NCBI GenBank assembly: GCA_963812415.1
Contig: CAWEVH010000017.1
Location: 1-64,000 of the forward strand
DNA from: JACVRW01 sp963812415
GTDB taxonomy: Bacteria > Actinomycetota > Thermoleophilia > Solirubrobacterales > Thermoleophilaceae
DNA: 64,000 bases
Direction: 5' to 3'
Shown here one piece after another: positions 1 to 15,014 of this stretch. A model generated the notes under the pieces. That model was given only the letters and a program-made list of their open reading frames with translations. It did no database searches and was not told the origin of the DNA. Positions within the stretch are counted from its first letter, which is position 1. Each line of letters opens with the position of its first letter. A program made the translations under genes and the position numbers.

Positions 1-3651
<3,651 letters not shown>

Positions 3652-3655
<4 letters not shown>

Positions 3656-4182
3656 AGGGCTTCCGCCCAGCTGAGCAGCAGCGAGACGTGCTCGTCGGTC
3701 AGGCCGACCGACGAGCTCGTCTCGACCAGCAGGGTCGGGGCCGAGCGTCCCTCGGCCCACGCGATGCAGGCCTCGTCGAGGTTGTCGTCGATCCAGGCCG
3801 CGGGCCGCTCGCCGGCGAACTCGTCGATCGCTTCGACCTTCCAGTGGGCCGAGCCGAACACCGCGCGGCCGTCGAATATCAGGCAGGGGAGTTCGCCGAA
3901 GGGGAGCTTCAGCACGAAAGGCAAGTGCTCATTGGCACGTTCTTCCCAGCCCGTGGCCCAGACGAGCTCGAACGCGTCAGCTAGCCTGATCAGCCTTTCC
4001 CCGACCCCCTCGGGGATGCAGTGAGCCACACCGTCGATCCAGTGGAGTGGACCGGGCAGCGCTTGCCCGTCGCCGGGGCTGAAGCCGAACAGGCTGATGA
4101 CGCCGTCGACATCCAGGAAGAGGATCGGTCGTTGTGGCTGTTTCGGTGCCAACGTTTCGTAATTGTGTTGCTGCGGGACCAT
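3652..4182 (-). CDS. HAD-like phosphatase domain protein
   Basis: 176 residues. The N-terminal motif ILFLDVDGVISLFG is a HAD motif I (DxDGV), where the first Asp would be the nucleophile. WATGWEERAN fits motif II (a Thr after a hydrophobic strand), and AAWIDDNLDEA fits motif IV with paired Asp. There is no signal peptide, so it is probably cytoplasmic. The substrate cannot be told from sequence. ATG start at the right edge; it converges on rpoC and their stop codons overlap by 4 bp. Similar short HAD-like proteins occur in actinobacteria as secondary-structure orphans of the superfamily. Confidence 0.75.
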
Positions 4183-4300
4183 TAGGTTGACGAGTGGCCC
4201 GCCTTCTCATTCAAGCGGGAGGCGAGCGGGCCGATAGCTCGAATAGGAACGGGGTAGGGACGCCGCCAGGCCCTGCCTGTACCAGACACCTCTTTACTAC

Positions 4301-5161
4301 GTGATCCAGCTCGGAATTCTCCTTGCGCTGCTATGCGCATTTGCCACCAACGTCGGCTTCCTCCTGAAGCATCGCGGCGCCTGCGCCGCCCCTGACGTCA
4401 GCATCAAGCATCCGGTCTCGAGCGCGGTCGGCCTGTTCCGGTCGAAGTGGTTCGCGGTCGGCATGCTCGTCGCGCTGGTGGCGTGGATCTTCCACGTCGG
4501 TGCGCTGGCGCTCGCCCCCTTGTCGGTCGTCCAGGCCGTGATCGCGGGCGGGCTCGTGTTCCTGACGGTCCTCGCCGAGCGCTTCTTCGGCTGCTCGGTC
4601 GGCACGCGTCAGTGGGCGGGTGTCGGCCTCACGGCTCTCGGCCTCGTGCTGCTGGCGATGACGCTGCCCACGGGCGGCGAGCACGCGAGCTTCTCGCTCG
4701 CCGGCATGATCGCCTTCGAGTCGGTGCTGCTCTGCCTCGGCACGTTCCTCGTGCTCTCCAAGAAGCTCGGCTCACACGAGCATCACGGCGTGATGCTCGG
4801 CACCGCCGCGGGCATCCTGTTCGGCGTCTCGGATGTGGCCATCAAGGCGCTCACCACCTCGGTCGGCGCCGCCGGCGTGGCGGGAATGCTGTCGCCGTGG
4901 CTCGTCACCTGCGTCGCCGCCTCGGTGATCGCCTTCTACGCGTCCGCGCGCGGGCTGCAGAAGGGCGAGGCCGTGCCGGTCATCACGCTCACGAGCGCCG
5001 CCGCCAACGTGTCGGCGATCAGCGGCGGGATCCTCGTGTTCGGCGATCCGATGCCCGGCGACACCATCGGCATCGTCCTCCAGAGCTTCGCCTTCGTCCT
5101 CGTGATCGTGGCCGCCGCGCTCACGCCGGCGCCGCTGCGGGCCGCGCGGGCGAACGCCTAG
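4301..5161 (+). CDS. DMT-superfamily (EamA/NIPA-like) integral membrane protein
   Basis: 286 residues, GTG start, almost entirely hydrophobic with about nine predicted membrane helices. The first is at residues 2-20, then alternating helices and short loops, with tandem halves typical of drug/metabolite-type transporters. The N-terminal sequence resembles NIPA/EamA-like proteins of actinobacteria. Substrate unknown; NIPA relatives have been linked to magnesium, but nothing here fixes that. Its stop overlaps the stop of the convergent hydrolase by 4 bp. The 118-bp gap upstream, shared with the divergent HAD gene, must hold both promoters; I see no clear consensus in it. Confidence 0.8.
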   Translation: MIQLGILLALLCAFATNVGFLLKHRGACAAPDVSIKHPVSSAVGLFRSKWFAVGMLVALVAWIFHVGALALAPLSVVQAVIAGGLVFLTVLAERFFGCSVGTRQWAGVGLTALGLVLLAMTLPTGGEHASFSLAGMIAFESVLLCLGTFLVLSKKLGSHEHHGVMLGTAAGILFGVSDVAIKALTTSVGAAGVAGMLSPWLVTCVAASVIAFYASARGLQKGEAVPVITLTSAAANVSAISGGILVFGDPMPGDTIGIVLQSFAFVLVIVAAALTPAPLRAARANA

Positions 5162-5967
5162 CCGTAAGCAGCCGGCTCGGCCGGCTGCGCACGGATCCGA
5201 CTCAGCGCAAAGTTCGCGATCGCCTCGCTCAGCAGCTCCGGGTCGTCCGACATCGGGACGTGCCCGAGCCCCTTCAGGTAGCGCAGCTCGCAGTCGGGGA
5301 TCAGGCGCTCGAAGCGCCGGCCCTGGCGCGGGAGCAGCACCACGTCCTTGGTTCCCCACAGGACCAGCACCGGGCAGCGGATCTCGGCGAGGCCGGTCAC
5401 CTGGGTATCGAGCGTGTGGGGGAGGGTCGCGTCGAGCCCCGGCGCGTTCGCGTACAGCTCCGCCTGCTCGATCAGGTCATCGGGGTCGGCGCGCCAAGGC
5501 CGGCCGTGTGTCGGCCCCGCCAGCAGCATGCGGCCCACGGGGTTGCGCAGGAGGGGCGCCGGCGGCGGCACGTTGCGCGTCACCCAGCGCAGCCCGAGGA
5601 GCACGCTCCTGCCGAAGGTCCTTTCCCGCGCGTGCGCGAGACCCGCCGGCGAGATCGCCGTGACGGTGCGCGCCCGCCCGCGCCTGGCGAGGATCAGCGC
5701 GATCCAGCCGCCGAGCGAGTTGCCGGCCACGTGGGCGCTCGCGAAGCCCGCCTCGTCCATGGCGGCCTCCACGGCGTCGGCCAGTCCCTCCGGCGACTGG
5801 TCGCTGCACATGGGGGAGTGGCCGAAGCCGGGCAGGTCGACCGCCAGCACGTCGAAACGCTCCTCGAGCAGCGGCAGCATCGGCTTGAAGCCCCTCCAGG
5901 TGTGGCCGATGCCGTGGACGAGCACGAGCGGCTCGCCGGAGCCGCCCCGGTGCCGATCGAGTCCCAT
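5158..5967 (-). CDS. alpha/beta hydrolase
   Basis: 269 residues with the full alpha/beta hydrolase layout: oxyanion-hole motif HGIGHTW near residue 19, nucleophile elbow GNSLGG (Ser84), a late acidic residue in LVLWGTKD, and the catalytic His in GLGHVPM near the C-terminus. No signal peptide, so likely cytoplasmic. The family covers esterases, lipases, C-C hydrolases and haloperoxidases, so the substrate is open. ATG start at 5967 lies only 36 bp from the rpsL start on the other strand; the rpsL promoter therefore overlaps the beginning of this gene. Confidence 0.88.
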   Translation of the reverse strand: MGLDRHRGGSGEPLVLVHGIGHTWRGFKPMLPLLEERFDVLAVDLPGFGHSPMCSDQSPEGLADAVEAAMDEAGFASAHVAGNSLGGWIALILARRGRARTVTAISPAGLAHARERTFGRSVLLGLRWVTRNVPPPAPLLRNPVGRMLLAGPTHGRPWRADPDDLIEQAELYANAPGLDATLPHTLDTQVTGLAEIRCPVLVLWGTKDVVLLPRQGRRFERLIPDCELRYLKGLGHVPMSDDPELLSEAIANFALSRIRAQPAEPAAYG

Positions 5968-5983
5968 GGGCGCAATCTATGCG

Positions 5984-6003
5984 CTGCTACCATCACGCGC
6001 CGC
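5984..6003 (+). promoter_or_regulatory. putative promoter of rpsL-rpsG, near-leaderless
   Basis: Contains an extended -10-like element TGCTACCAT (TACCAT at 5988-5993). The 14-mer ctgctaccatcacg recurs exactly at 8433-8446 in front of fusA. A start site 6-7 bases downstream would lie within about 4 bases of the rpsL ATG, giving an almost leaderless mRNA. No convincing -35 is seen. Confidence 0.5.
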
Positions 6004-6399
6004 ATGCCCAGCATCAATCAGCTCGTACGGAAGGGCCGCCGCAAGCCCCCGAAGAAGGTGTCCACGCCCGGACTCAAGTCCGGTCAGGGGAACAAGAAGC
6101 GGATCGCGGCGCCCCAGCGGCGCGGAGTCTGCACCCGCGTCTACACGGTCACCCCGAAGAAGCCGAACTCGGCGCTTCGCAAGGTGGCGCGCGTGCGGCT
6201 GACCAACGGGATGGAGGTCACCTCCTACATCCCCGGCGAGGGCCACAACCTCCAGGAGCACTCGGTGGTGCTCGTGCGCGGCGGCCGAGTCAAGGACCTG
6301 CCGGGCGTGCGCTACAAGGTCGTTCGCGGCACGCTCGACGCCGCCGGCGTCTCCGATCGCAAGAAGGCGCGCTCGCAGTACGGCGCGAAGGCTCGCTGA
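6004..6399 (+). CDS. rpsL: 30S ribosomal protein S12
   Basis: 131 residues, usual length. Decoding-site protein of the small subunit. The sequence has the conserved loop TPKKPNSALRKVARVRLTNG and the second loop GGRVKDLPGVRYK, the positions where streptomycin-resistance changes arise in other bacteria; the residues here are wild type. The ATG was chosen because the protein then starts at the family's MPSINQLVRKGR. Stop codon overlaps the rpsG ATG by one base (TGATG), implying translational coupling. There is no Shine-Dalgarno (SD) in front, consistent with a leaderless transcript. Confidence 0.98.
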   Translation: MPSINQLVRKGRRKPPKKVSTPGLKSGQGNKKRIAAPQRRGVCTRVYTVTPKKPNSALRKVARVRLTNGMEVTSYIPGEGHNLQEHSVVLVRGGRVKDLPGVRYKVVRGTLDAAGVSDRKKARSQYGAKAR

Positions 6400-6869
6400 T
6401 GCCGAGGCGCGCGGCAGCCGGCGTCCGGCCGATCGAGCCGGACCCGATGTACGGCTCGAAGCTCGTCCAGCAGGTCATCAACAAGGTGATGGTGGACGGC
6501 AAGAAGTCGACCGCCGAGAAGATCGTCTACGACGCGCTCGACATGCTCGCCAAGCGGACCGGCAACGACGCGGTGCCGGCGCTCGAGGAGTCGATCAAGG
6601 CGCTCACCCCGGTGCTCGAGGTTCGCTCGCGCCGGGTCGGCGGCGCGACCTACCAGGTGCCCGTCGAGGTGCCGCCGCCGCGTGCCCGCACGCTGGCCGT
6701 GCGCTGGCTGATCGAGTTCTCGCGCTCTCGCCGCGAGAAGTCGATGTCGGAGCGGCTGGCGGGCGAGCTGGGTGACGCCCAGTCGCAGCAGGGCGGCGCC
6801 TACAAGCGCAAGGACGACATCTTCCGCATGGCGCAGGCCAACAAGGCCTTCGCCCACTACCGCTGGTAG
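6399..6869 (+). CDS. rpsG: 30S ribosomal protein S7
   Basis: 156 residues, full length. Binds the 3' major domain of 16S rRNA and organises the small-subunit head. Shows the family segments VNKVMVDGKKSTAEKIVYDAL and the RRVGGATYQVPVEV hairpin that touches E-site tRNA. The final 13 bp overlap the end of the convergent GH-like gene. In most bacteria fusA follows directly; here two reverse-strand genes intervene. Confidence 0.98.
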   Translation: MPRRAAAGVRPIEPDPMYGSKLVQQVINKVMVDGKKSTAEKIVYDALDMLAKRTGNDAVPALEESIKALTPVLEVRSRRVGGATYQVPVEVPPPRARTLAVRWLIEFSRSRREKSMSERLAGELGDAQSQQGGAYKRKDDIFRMAQANKAFAHYRW

Positions 6870-7852
6870 ACGCTCACGGCGTCCTCGTCGGGCAGCACCG
6901 GCGGAGGCGGCGGCCGGAAGCGCTCGAGCGCCAGGGCGTTTAGCAGCTCGAAGAACGCCCGCCGCGCGGTCCCGTCCGCGGAGATGAAGCCGGAGTCCCA
7001 GCGCTTGACGTGCGACTCCGCGCGCCAGTTGTAGAGATACACGCGCTTGATGCGCGGCGAGACGGCCGCCAGCCGGAACACGTGGCGCACGGCCCGTGCG
7101 GCGCGGCCCTCGTCGTAGGGCCAGCGCTTGGCGAAGCGCACGATCCCGCCCGTCTCCGTGAGCCAGACCTCGTCGCGCGGGACCTTGCGCAGGAAGATGC
7201 GGGTGTTGAGGAAGCGCAGGCGGGTGACGTCCGGATAGTTGTGCAGGCCCCAGATGTGCGGCCCGCGCCCGGCCGCCTCGCGGAAGCGGCGGATCCAGCG
7301 GAAGCTTCGCCAAGAGCGTCTCAGCAGCACCTCGACCGCGACCACCCGGCAGCCGGCCGCCAGGCACTGGCGGCGCAGCGCGCGGTAGTAGGCCGCCGTC
7401 CGGCGCGGGTGCCGGCCCGTGGGCTGGACGGCCGCGAGGTTGGCCTCGTTCCAGGTCGCGTACTGGCGGACCCAGGGGTAGCGGGCGCGGAACTCCGCCA
7501 CCCGCGCGGCGTAGCCGCCCACCGAGGGCAGCCGGAACTGCCGCTTCCTGCCGCCGGCCGCGTGGCCGAACGTCACGAGCGGCTCGATCCCGCGACGCTG
7601 AGCCGCCGCGAGCCAGGCGTCCGTCCGCGCCAGGTCGGCCCCGCCCGCGCGGACCACGTCGTAGGGCACGATCAGCCGGGCGTGCCGGATGCCCGTGGTC
7701 TGGAAGCGGGGATCGTCGAAGAGGCCCGGGTTCTGCTCGCCGATCCCGACGTCCACGTGCGGGGTGGGCGCCTGGGCGGCCGCGGGTGCCGCCAGCGCCG
7801 CAAGCCCGGCCAGGGCGGCGACGAGGCGAGCTCCCACGGGCGACCGGGCCAT
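6857..7852 (-). CDS. secreted glycoside-hydrolase-like TIM-barrel protein
   Basis: 331 residues from the chosen ATG, which begins a clear signal peptide (MARSPVGARLVAALAGLAALAAPAAAQA). A longer frame exists upstream but would bury the signal. The mature part looks like a clan-A glycosidase barrel: YATWNEANL carries the Asn-Glu pair expected of the acid/base strand, and VWLTETGG carries a later Glu in nucleophile position. Substrate unknown, no carbohydrate-binding module seen. Its 3' end overlaps rpsG by 13 bp, and it lies 75 bp downstream of the reverse-strand membrane protein gene, probably one transcript. Confidence 0.7.
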   Translation of the reverse strand: MARSPVGARLVAALAGLAALAAPAAAQAPTPHVDVGIGEQNPGLFDDPRFQTTGIRHARLIVPYDVVRAGGADLARTDAWLAAAQRRGIEPLVTFGHAAGGRKRQFRLPSVGGYAARVAEFRARYPWVRQYATWNEANLAAVQPTGRHPRRTAAYYRALRRQCLAAGCRVVAVEVLLRRSWRSFRWIRRFREAAGRGPHIWGLHNYPDVTRLRFLNTRIFLRKVPRDEVWLTETGGIVRFAKRWPYDEGRAARAVRHVFRLAAVSPRIKRVYLYNWRAESHVKRWDSGFISADGTARRAFFELLNALALERFRPPPPPVLPDEDAVSVYQR

Positions 7853-7927
7853 CTCGGGCCAGTGTAAGTCGAGTGCGAGCGCCCGGGGGAACGTTGACCG
7901 CCTACTACACGGCAAACGTTCCACTCG

Positions 7928-8497
7928 TCAAGAGGCGTGCTCCTCCGCGCCGGTCGACACCGGGGCGAGCAGCCGAACGGTGCCGGCCATCACCAGCAGG
8001 AAGCCCGCGACGATCTCGAGGGTGAGTCCGGCGCCCGCGCTCGCGGTTGCTCCCTCGAAGTTGCGGCCGATCGCGCCAGTCTCGTCGGTCACCGGCAGAT
8101 CGACGAGCAGCGACCAGCCGAGAACCAGTGCGCCCACGACCACGAGCGCCACGGCGGCCGGCCGCGAGCCGCCCAGCCCGGCCCCGACTCCCATCGCCGC
8201 GGCGAGCAGAGCCAGCAGCAGGAACGAGCCGCCGTTGCGCTCGAAGCCGCTCAGCTCGCAGCGGTCGGCCAGCTCCGGATTTGCGTCACTGATCACCTCG
8301 CAGCTGCCGCTCGCGACGTCCACCGCGGCCACCGCCGAGAACTCCACGATCACCAGCAGCAGCGCGGCCAGAATGGCCACCGCCGAAACGCTGATTGCAA
8401 GCGCCCCAACGCCCGTTTCGGCCCTTGGGCGCCTGCTACCATCACGGGTCGCTCCGCGGGCGGCTCCCCACCGCGCGCGGCCCCGTGGCTCAGCCAT
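7928..8497 (-). CDS. small four-helix membrane protein of unknown function
   Basis: 189 residues. A basic N-terminal stretch of about 30 residues is followed by four hydrophobic segments near residues 31-60, 92-108, 113-132 and 155-178. The first loop holds two Cys (GSCEVIS and DRCELSG) that could form an extracytoplasmic disulfide. I do not recognise a family. The ATG at 8497 puts the first 60 bases over the promoter-like motif for fusA on the other strand; a later start is possible but no in-frame ATG/GTG precedes the first helix. Confidence 0.6.
   Translation of the reverse strand: MAEPRGRARWGAARGATRDGSRRPRAETGVGALAISVSAVAILAALLLVIVEFSAVAAVDVASGSCEVISDANPELADRCELSGFERNGGSFLLLALLAAAMGVGAGLGGSRPAAVALVVVGALVLGWSLLVDLPVTDETGAIGRNFEGATASAGAGLTLEIVAGFLLVMAGTVRLLAPVSTGAEEHAS
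8433..8446 (+). promoter_or_regulatory. putative promoter of fusA-tuf
   Basis: Exact second copy of the 14-mer found before rpsL (ctgctaccatcacg), with TACCAT at 8437-8442 as an extended -10. No strong -35; the base run around 8414-8419 is at the right distance but poor. A start near 8449 would give a leader of about 180 bases before fusA. Confidence 0.5.
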
Positions 8498-8549
8498 GCG
8501 GGGGCAGGCGGTCGCTTACGTCGATGGAGTCCTTTACGACATAGAACTC

Positions 8550-8608
8550 ATCCGGGCAGGCGACGCATGCAGCACGGGGCCCGCCAAGGGCCTTTTTTCT
8601 GCCCGGAT
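8550..8608 (+). promoter_or_regulatory. attenuator-like terminator in the fusA leader
   Basis: GGCCC (8578-8582) pairs with GGGCC (8588-8592) and is followed at once by six T (8593-8598): an intrinsic terminator only about 30 bases before the fusA ATG. It is nested within a perfect 9-bp inverted repeat, ATCCGGGCA (8550-8558) and TGCCCGGAT (8600-8608). Because fusA-tuf must be highly expressed, the terminator probably acts conditionally. An open frame of 43 codons (8496-8627) runs through the hairpin and stops 4 bases before fusA; whether it is translated is unknown. Confidence 0.6.
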
Positions 8609-8631
8609 AAGCACGCACGAACACTGAGGTC

Positions 8632-10725
<2,094 letters not shown>

Positions 10726-10765
10726 GTAGTAAGTTCCGGAGACTTTGAGAAAGGAGTAGCCCCCA

Positions 10766-11953
<1,188 letters not shown>

Positions 11954-11977
11954 GGACCTCCGGCAAAGGAGCTTTCG

Positions 11978-12005
11978 AGGGGCGGGAGCCGGCGAGCCCG
12001 CCCCT
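11978..12005 (+). terminator. hairpin between tuf and rpsJ
   Basis: Perfect 9-bp stem: aggggcggg (11978-11986) and cccgcccct (11997-12005) with a 10-base loop containing the palindrome gccggc. The bases after it are mixed, not a T run, so termination would be partial or factor-dependent. It marks the border between the str and S10 gene groups and lies 21 bases before the rpsJ ATG. Confidence 0.55.
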
Positions 12006-12026
12006 TGATCTGTCTCCGGACACGCT

Positions 12027-12350
12027 ATGGCGACACTGACGCAGAACAAGATCCGCATCCGGCTCAAGGCCTACGACCACTCGGCGATCGAGACGGCGGC
12101 CAAGGAGATCGTCGAGACGGCCGTGCGCACGGGCGCGTCGGTGTCCGGCCCGGTCCCGCTGCCCACCGAGAAGAACGTCTACTGCGTGATCCGGTCCCCC
12201 TTCAAGGACAAGGACTCGCGCGAGCACTTCGAGATTCGCACGCACAAGCGGCTGATCGACATCCTGCAGCCCACCCCGAAGACGGTGGACTCGCTGCAGC
12301 GGCTCGACCACCTGCCCGCCGGCGTGGACATCCAGATCCAGCTGATCTGA
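12027..12350 (+). CDS. rpsJ: 30S ribosomal protein S10
   Basis: 107 residues, slightly longer than the usual 102. Also the NusE component of antitermination complexes. The core is clear: KIRIRLKAYDH near the start, GPVPLPTEKNVYCVIRSPF in the middle and HFEIRTHKRLIDILQPT after it. First gene of the S10 operon. ATG chosen for the family N-terminus; the upstream SD is weak. Stop overlaps the rplC ATG by one base. Confidence 0.97.
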   Translation: MATLTQNKIRIRLKAYDHSAIETAAKEIVETAVRTGASVSGPVPLPTEKNVYCVIRSPFKDKDSREHFEIRTHKRLIDILQPTPKTVDSLQRLDHLPAGVDIQIQLI

Positions 12351-12973
12351 TGGCCGGGCTGCTGGGCAAAAAACTCGGGATGACGCAGGTGTTCGATCCC
12401 GACGACGGCCACGTCGAGCGCGTGACCGTGATCGAGGCCGGCCCGTGCTTCGTCACCGCCATCCGGCGCGCCGAGCGCGACGGCTACGACGCGCTCCAGC
12501 TCGCATTCGGCGAGAAGAGCGAGAAGAGCCTGTCCAAACCGCGCCTCGGCCATCTGCGCAAGGCGGGTGTCGGCAACCTCGGCCACCTGGGCGAGTTCCG
12601 CGGCGACCCGGGCGAGGCCGAGATCGGCAATGAGCTGAAGGTCGACGCCGTGTTCGAGAAGGGCCAGACCGTCAAGGTCTCGGGCGTCTCGAAGGGCAAG
12701 GGCTTCGCCGGCACGATCAAGCGGCACAACTTCCACCGCGGCCCCACCACCCACGGCTCGCACAACGTGCGCGCCCCGGGCTCGATCGGCGCGTCCGCCG
12801 ACCCCGCCCGCGTGTTCAAGGGCATCCGCGGCCCCGGCCAGATGGGCAACAAGCGCGTGACGCAGCGCGGCCTCGAGGTCGTGGACGTGCGCGCCGACGA
12901 GAACCTGCTGCTGGTACGCGGGTCGGTGCCCGGACCCAAGGGCTCGGTCGTCGAGATCCGGAGCGACGCCTGA
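12350..12973 (+). CDS. rplC: 50S ribosomal protein L3
   Basis: 207 residues. Large-subunit assembly initiator near the peptidyl-transferase centre. Begins GLLGKKLGMTQVFD, with the L3 signature FAGTIKRHNFHRGPTTHGSH in the extended loop and the GPGQMGNKRVTQRGLEVV segment. Coupled to rpsJ and rplD by TGATG overlaps on both sides. Confidence 0.97.
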   Translation: MAGLLGKKLGMTQVFDPDDGHVERVTVIEAGPCFVTAIRRAERDGYDALQLAFGEKSEKSLSKPRLGHLRKAGVGNLGHLGEFRGDPGEAEIGNELKVDAVFEKGQTVKVSGVSKGKGFAGTIKRHNFHRGPTTHGSHNVRAPGSIGASADPARVFKGIRGPGQMGNKRVTQRGLEVVDVRADENLLLVRGSVPGPKGSVVEIRSDA

Positions 12974-13593
12974 TGGCGAAGGCGGGCTACATCGGCGGCG
13001 GCTCGGGCTCGCTCGAGCTGGACGACGCCGTGTTCGGAGAGAGCTTCCACGGCCCGCTCGTGCACCAGGCGGTGAGGGCCGAGCTGGCCGCGCGCCGGCG
13101 CGGCACGCAATCGACGAAGACGCGCGCCGAGGTCCACATGACGGGCGCCAAGGCCTGGCGCCAGAAGGGCACCGGCCGGGCGCGCGTGGGCGCGCTGTCC
13201 GCGCCCCAGCGCACCGGCGGCGGCGTGGCGTTCGCGCCCAAGCCGCGCAGCTACACCTTCAAGGTCAACCGCAAGGAGCGCCGGCGCGCGCTGCGCGCCG
13301 CGCTCACGATGCACGCGGAGCGCGGCTCGATCGCCGCCGTCGACGCCGCGAAGTTCGACACCCCCTCCACCAAGGCTGCTGCGGCCGCGCTCGGCTCGCT
13401 CGAGGGTGAGGGCAGCGTGCTGCTGGTCCTCGCCGACGGCGAGGAGAGCTGCGTCAAGTCGTTCCGCAACATCTCCTACGTGACCGTGCTCCACGCGGAT
13501 GCCGTGGGCGTGGCGGACGTGATCGGCGCAGCTCGACTCGTGATCTCCGAGGCGGCGCTCCGCCGGCTGAGCGAGAAGGCGGTGGCCAAGTGA
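12973..13593 (+). CDS. rplD: 50S ribosomal protein L4
   Basis: 206 residues. Lines the exit tunnel; in some bacteria it also represses its own operon. The tunnel loop RRGTQSTKTRAEVHMTGAK and KPWRQKGTGRAR-like segment (here AWRQKGTGRARVGALSAPQR) are present, followed by the globular alpha/beta domain. The C-terminal half is more divergent than usual. Overlaps rplW by GTGA. Confidence 0.96.
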   Translation: MAKAGYIGGGSGSLELDDAVFGESFHGPLVHQAVRAELAARRRGTQSTKTRAEVHMTGAKAWRQKGTGRARVGALSAPQRTGGGVAFAPKPRSYTFKVNRKERRRALRAALTMHAERGSIAAVDAAKFDTPSTKAAAAALGSLEGEGSVLLVLADGEESCVKSFRNISYVTVLHADAVGVADVIGAARLVISEAALRRLSEKAVAK

Positions 13594-13883
13594 ACGCGCG
13601 CCAGGTGATCGTTCGGCCGGTGATCTCGGAGAAGAGCTACGCGCTGCTCGCGGCCAACAAGTACACGTTCCGCGTCCACGAGGGCGCGAACAAGACGCAG
13701 GTCCGCCAGGCGATCGAGGAGATCTTCGGGGTGCGGGTCACGGGTGTGCGCACCGCGTGGGTCAAGCCCAAGCCGAAGCGCCGCGGCTTCTCCTCGGGCA
13801 CCCGGCGGCGCTGGAAGAAGGCGGTCGTGACGCTCCACGTCGACGACTCCATCGAGCTGTTCGAGGGACAGGGGAACGAGTAG
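13590..13883 (+). CDS. rplW: 50S ribosomal protein L23
   Basis: 97 residues, GTG start inside the rplD stop (GTGA). Sits at the tunnel exit and docks trigger factor and SRP. Recognised from VIVRPVISEKSYALL, YTFRVHEGANKTQVRQAIEEIFGV and the basic loop KPKPKRRG. Ends 3 bp before rplB. Confidence 0.96.
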   Translation: MNARQVIVRPVISEKSYALLAANKYTFRVHEGANKTQVRQAIEEIFGVRVTGVRTAWVKPKPKRRGFSSGTRRRWKKAVVTLHVDDSIELFEGQGNE

Positions 13884-13886
13884 GCC

Positions 13887-14732
13887 ATGGCGATCAAGAA
13901 GCACAAGCCAACCTCGCCCGGGCGGCGCTTCGCCACCTGGCTCCAGCACGATGCCGTGACCAAGTCAGAGCCCGAGAAGTCGCTCACCGAGGGGCTCTCG
14001 AAGTCCGGCGGGCGCAACTCGAAGGGTCGCATGACCTCGCGCCATCGCGGCGGCGGGGCCAAGCGCCGCTATCGCAGGATCGACTTCAAGCGCTTGAAGG
14101 ACGGCGTGCCGGCCAAGGTCGCCGCCATCGAGTACGACCCCAACCGCTCGGCCCACATCGCCCTGCTGCACTACGCCGACGGCGAGAAGCGCTACATCCT
14201 CGCTCCGGCGCGGCTGAAGGTGGGGGACACGGTGTCGTCGGGGCCGGACGCCGACATCGCGCCCGGCAACTGCCTGCCGCTCGCCAACATCCCGACCGGC
14301 ACCACGGTCCACAACGTCGAGCTGACCCCGGGCCGCGGCGGTCAAATTGGCCGTTCCGCGGGCACGGCGATCCAGCTCGTCGCGAAGGAGGGCAAGCACG
14401 CGACGCTGCGGCTGCCCTCGAGCGAGATGCGCATGGTGCCGGTGCTCTGCCGCGCCACGATCGGCGTGCTCGGGAACGCCGAGCACGAGCTGGTCGAGCT
14501 CGGCAAGGCCGGCCGCTCGCGCCATCGTGGCAAGCGCCCGCAGACGCGCGGCGTGGCCATGAACCCCGTGGACCACCCGCACGGCGGCGGCGAGGCGCAC
14601 AAGACCCCGGGTGGCCACCCGGTCACGCCCTGGGGCGTGCCCACGCTCGGCTACCGCACGCGCAAGAAGCGCAAGCCGTCCGATCAGTTCATCGTCCGCG
14701 GCCGCCGGCGCGGCAAGAAGGGCCGGAGGTAG
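13887..14732 (+). CDS. rplB: 50S ribosomal protein L2
   Basis: 281 residues. Primary 23S rRNA binder needed for subunit joining and peptidyl transfer. Shows the GGGAKRRYRRIDFKR N-terminal segment, the central SH3-like barrels (GRGGQIGRSAGTAIQLVAKEG) and the C-terminal loop MNPVDHPHGGGEAH with the conserved His. ATG start three bases after the rplW stop. Confidence 0.98.
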   Translation: MAIKKHKPTSPGRRFATWLQHDAVTKSEPEKSLTEGLSKSGGRNSKGRMTSRHRGGGAKRRYRRIDFKRLKDGVPAKVAAIEYDPNRSAHIALLHYADGEKRYILAPARLKVGDTVSSGPDADIAPGNCLPLANIPTGTTVHNVELTPGRGGQIGRSAGTAIQLVAKEGKHATLRLPSSEMRMVPVLCRATIGVLGNAEHELVELGKAGRSRHRGKRPQTRGVAMNPVDHPHGGGEAHKTPGGHPVTPWGVPTLGYRTRKKRKPSDQFIVRGRRRGKKGRR

Positions 14733-14735
14733 GCC

Positions 14736-15014
14736 ATGTCACGTTCTTCCAAGAAGGGCCCGTTCGTCGATGAGCGCCTGATGCGGCGCATCGAGGCGAT
14801 GAACGAGTCGGGCAGCAAGACGATGCTCAAGACCTGGTCGCGCGCGTCCACGATCTTCCCCGAGATGGTGGGCCACACGATCGCCGTCCACGACGGGCGC
14901 AAGCACGTGCCCGTGTTCATCTCCGAGTCGATGGTCGGGCACAAGCTGGGCGAGTTCGCGCCCACGCGCATGTTCCGCGGCCACGCCGGCGGCGACAAGG
15001 TGAGGATGCGGTGA
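14736..15014 (+). CDS. rpsS: 30S ribosomal protein S19
   Basis: 92 residues. Small-subunit head protein next to S13. Starts SRSSKKGPFVDERLMRRI and ends KLGEFAPTRMFRGHAGGDK, both typical. Its TGA is shared with the GTG start of the extended L22 gene, which supports that upstream start. Confidence 0.97.
   Translation: MSRSSKKGPFVDERLMRRIEAMNESGSKTMLKTWSRASTIFPEMVGHTIAVHDGRKHVPVFISESMVGHKLGEFAPTRMFRGHAGGDKVRMR

Noticed and set aside
4447..6399. 650-residue open frame on the plus strand ending in S12
   Set aside because: Only the last 131 codons are a gene; the rest is an out-of-frame reading of the DMT gene and an antisense reading of the hydrolase.
8496..8627. 43-codon open frame in the fusA leader
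   Set aside because: No SD, no recognisable product; kept only as a possible leader peptide in the attenuator finding.
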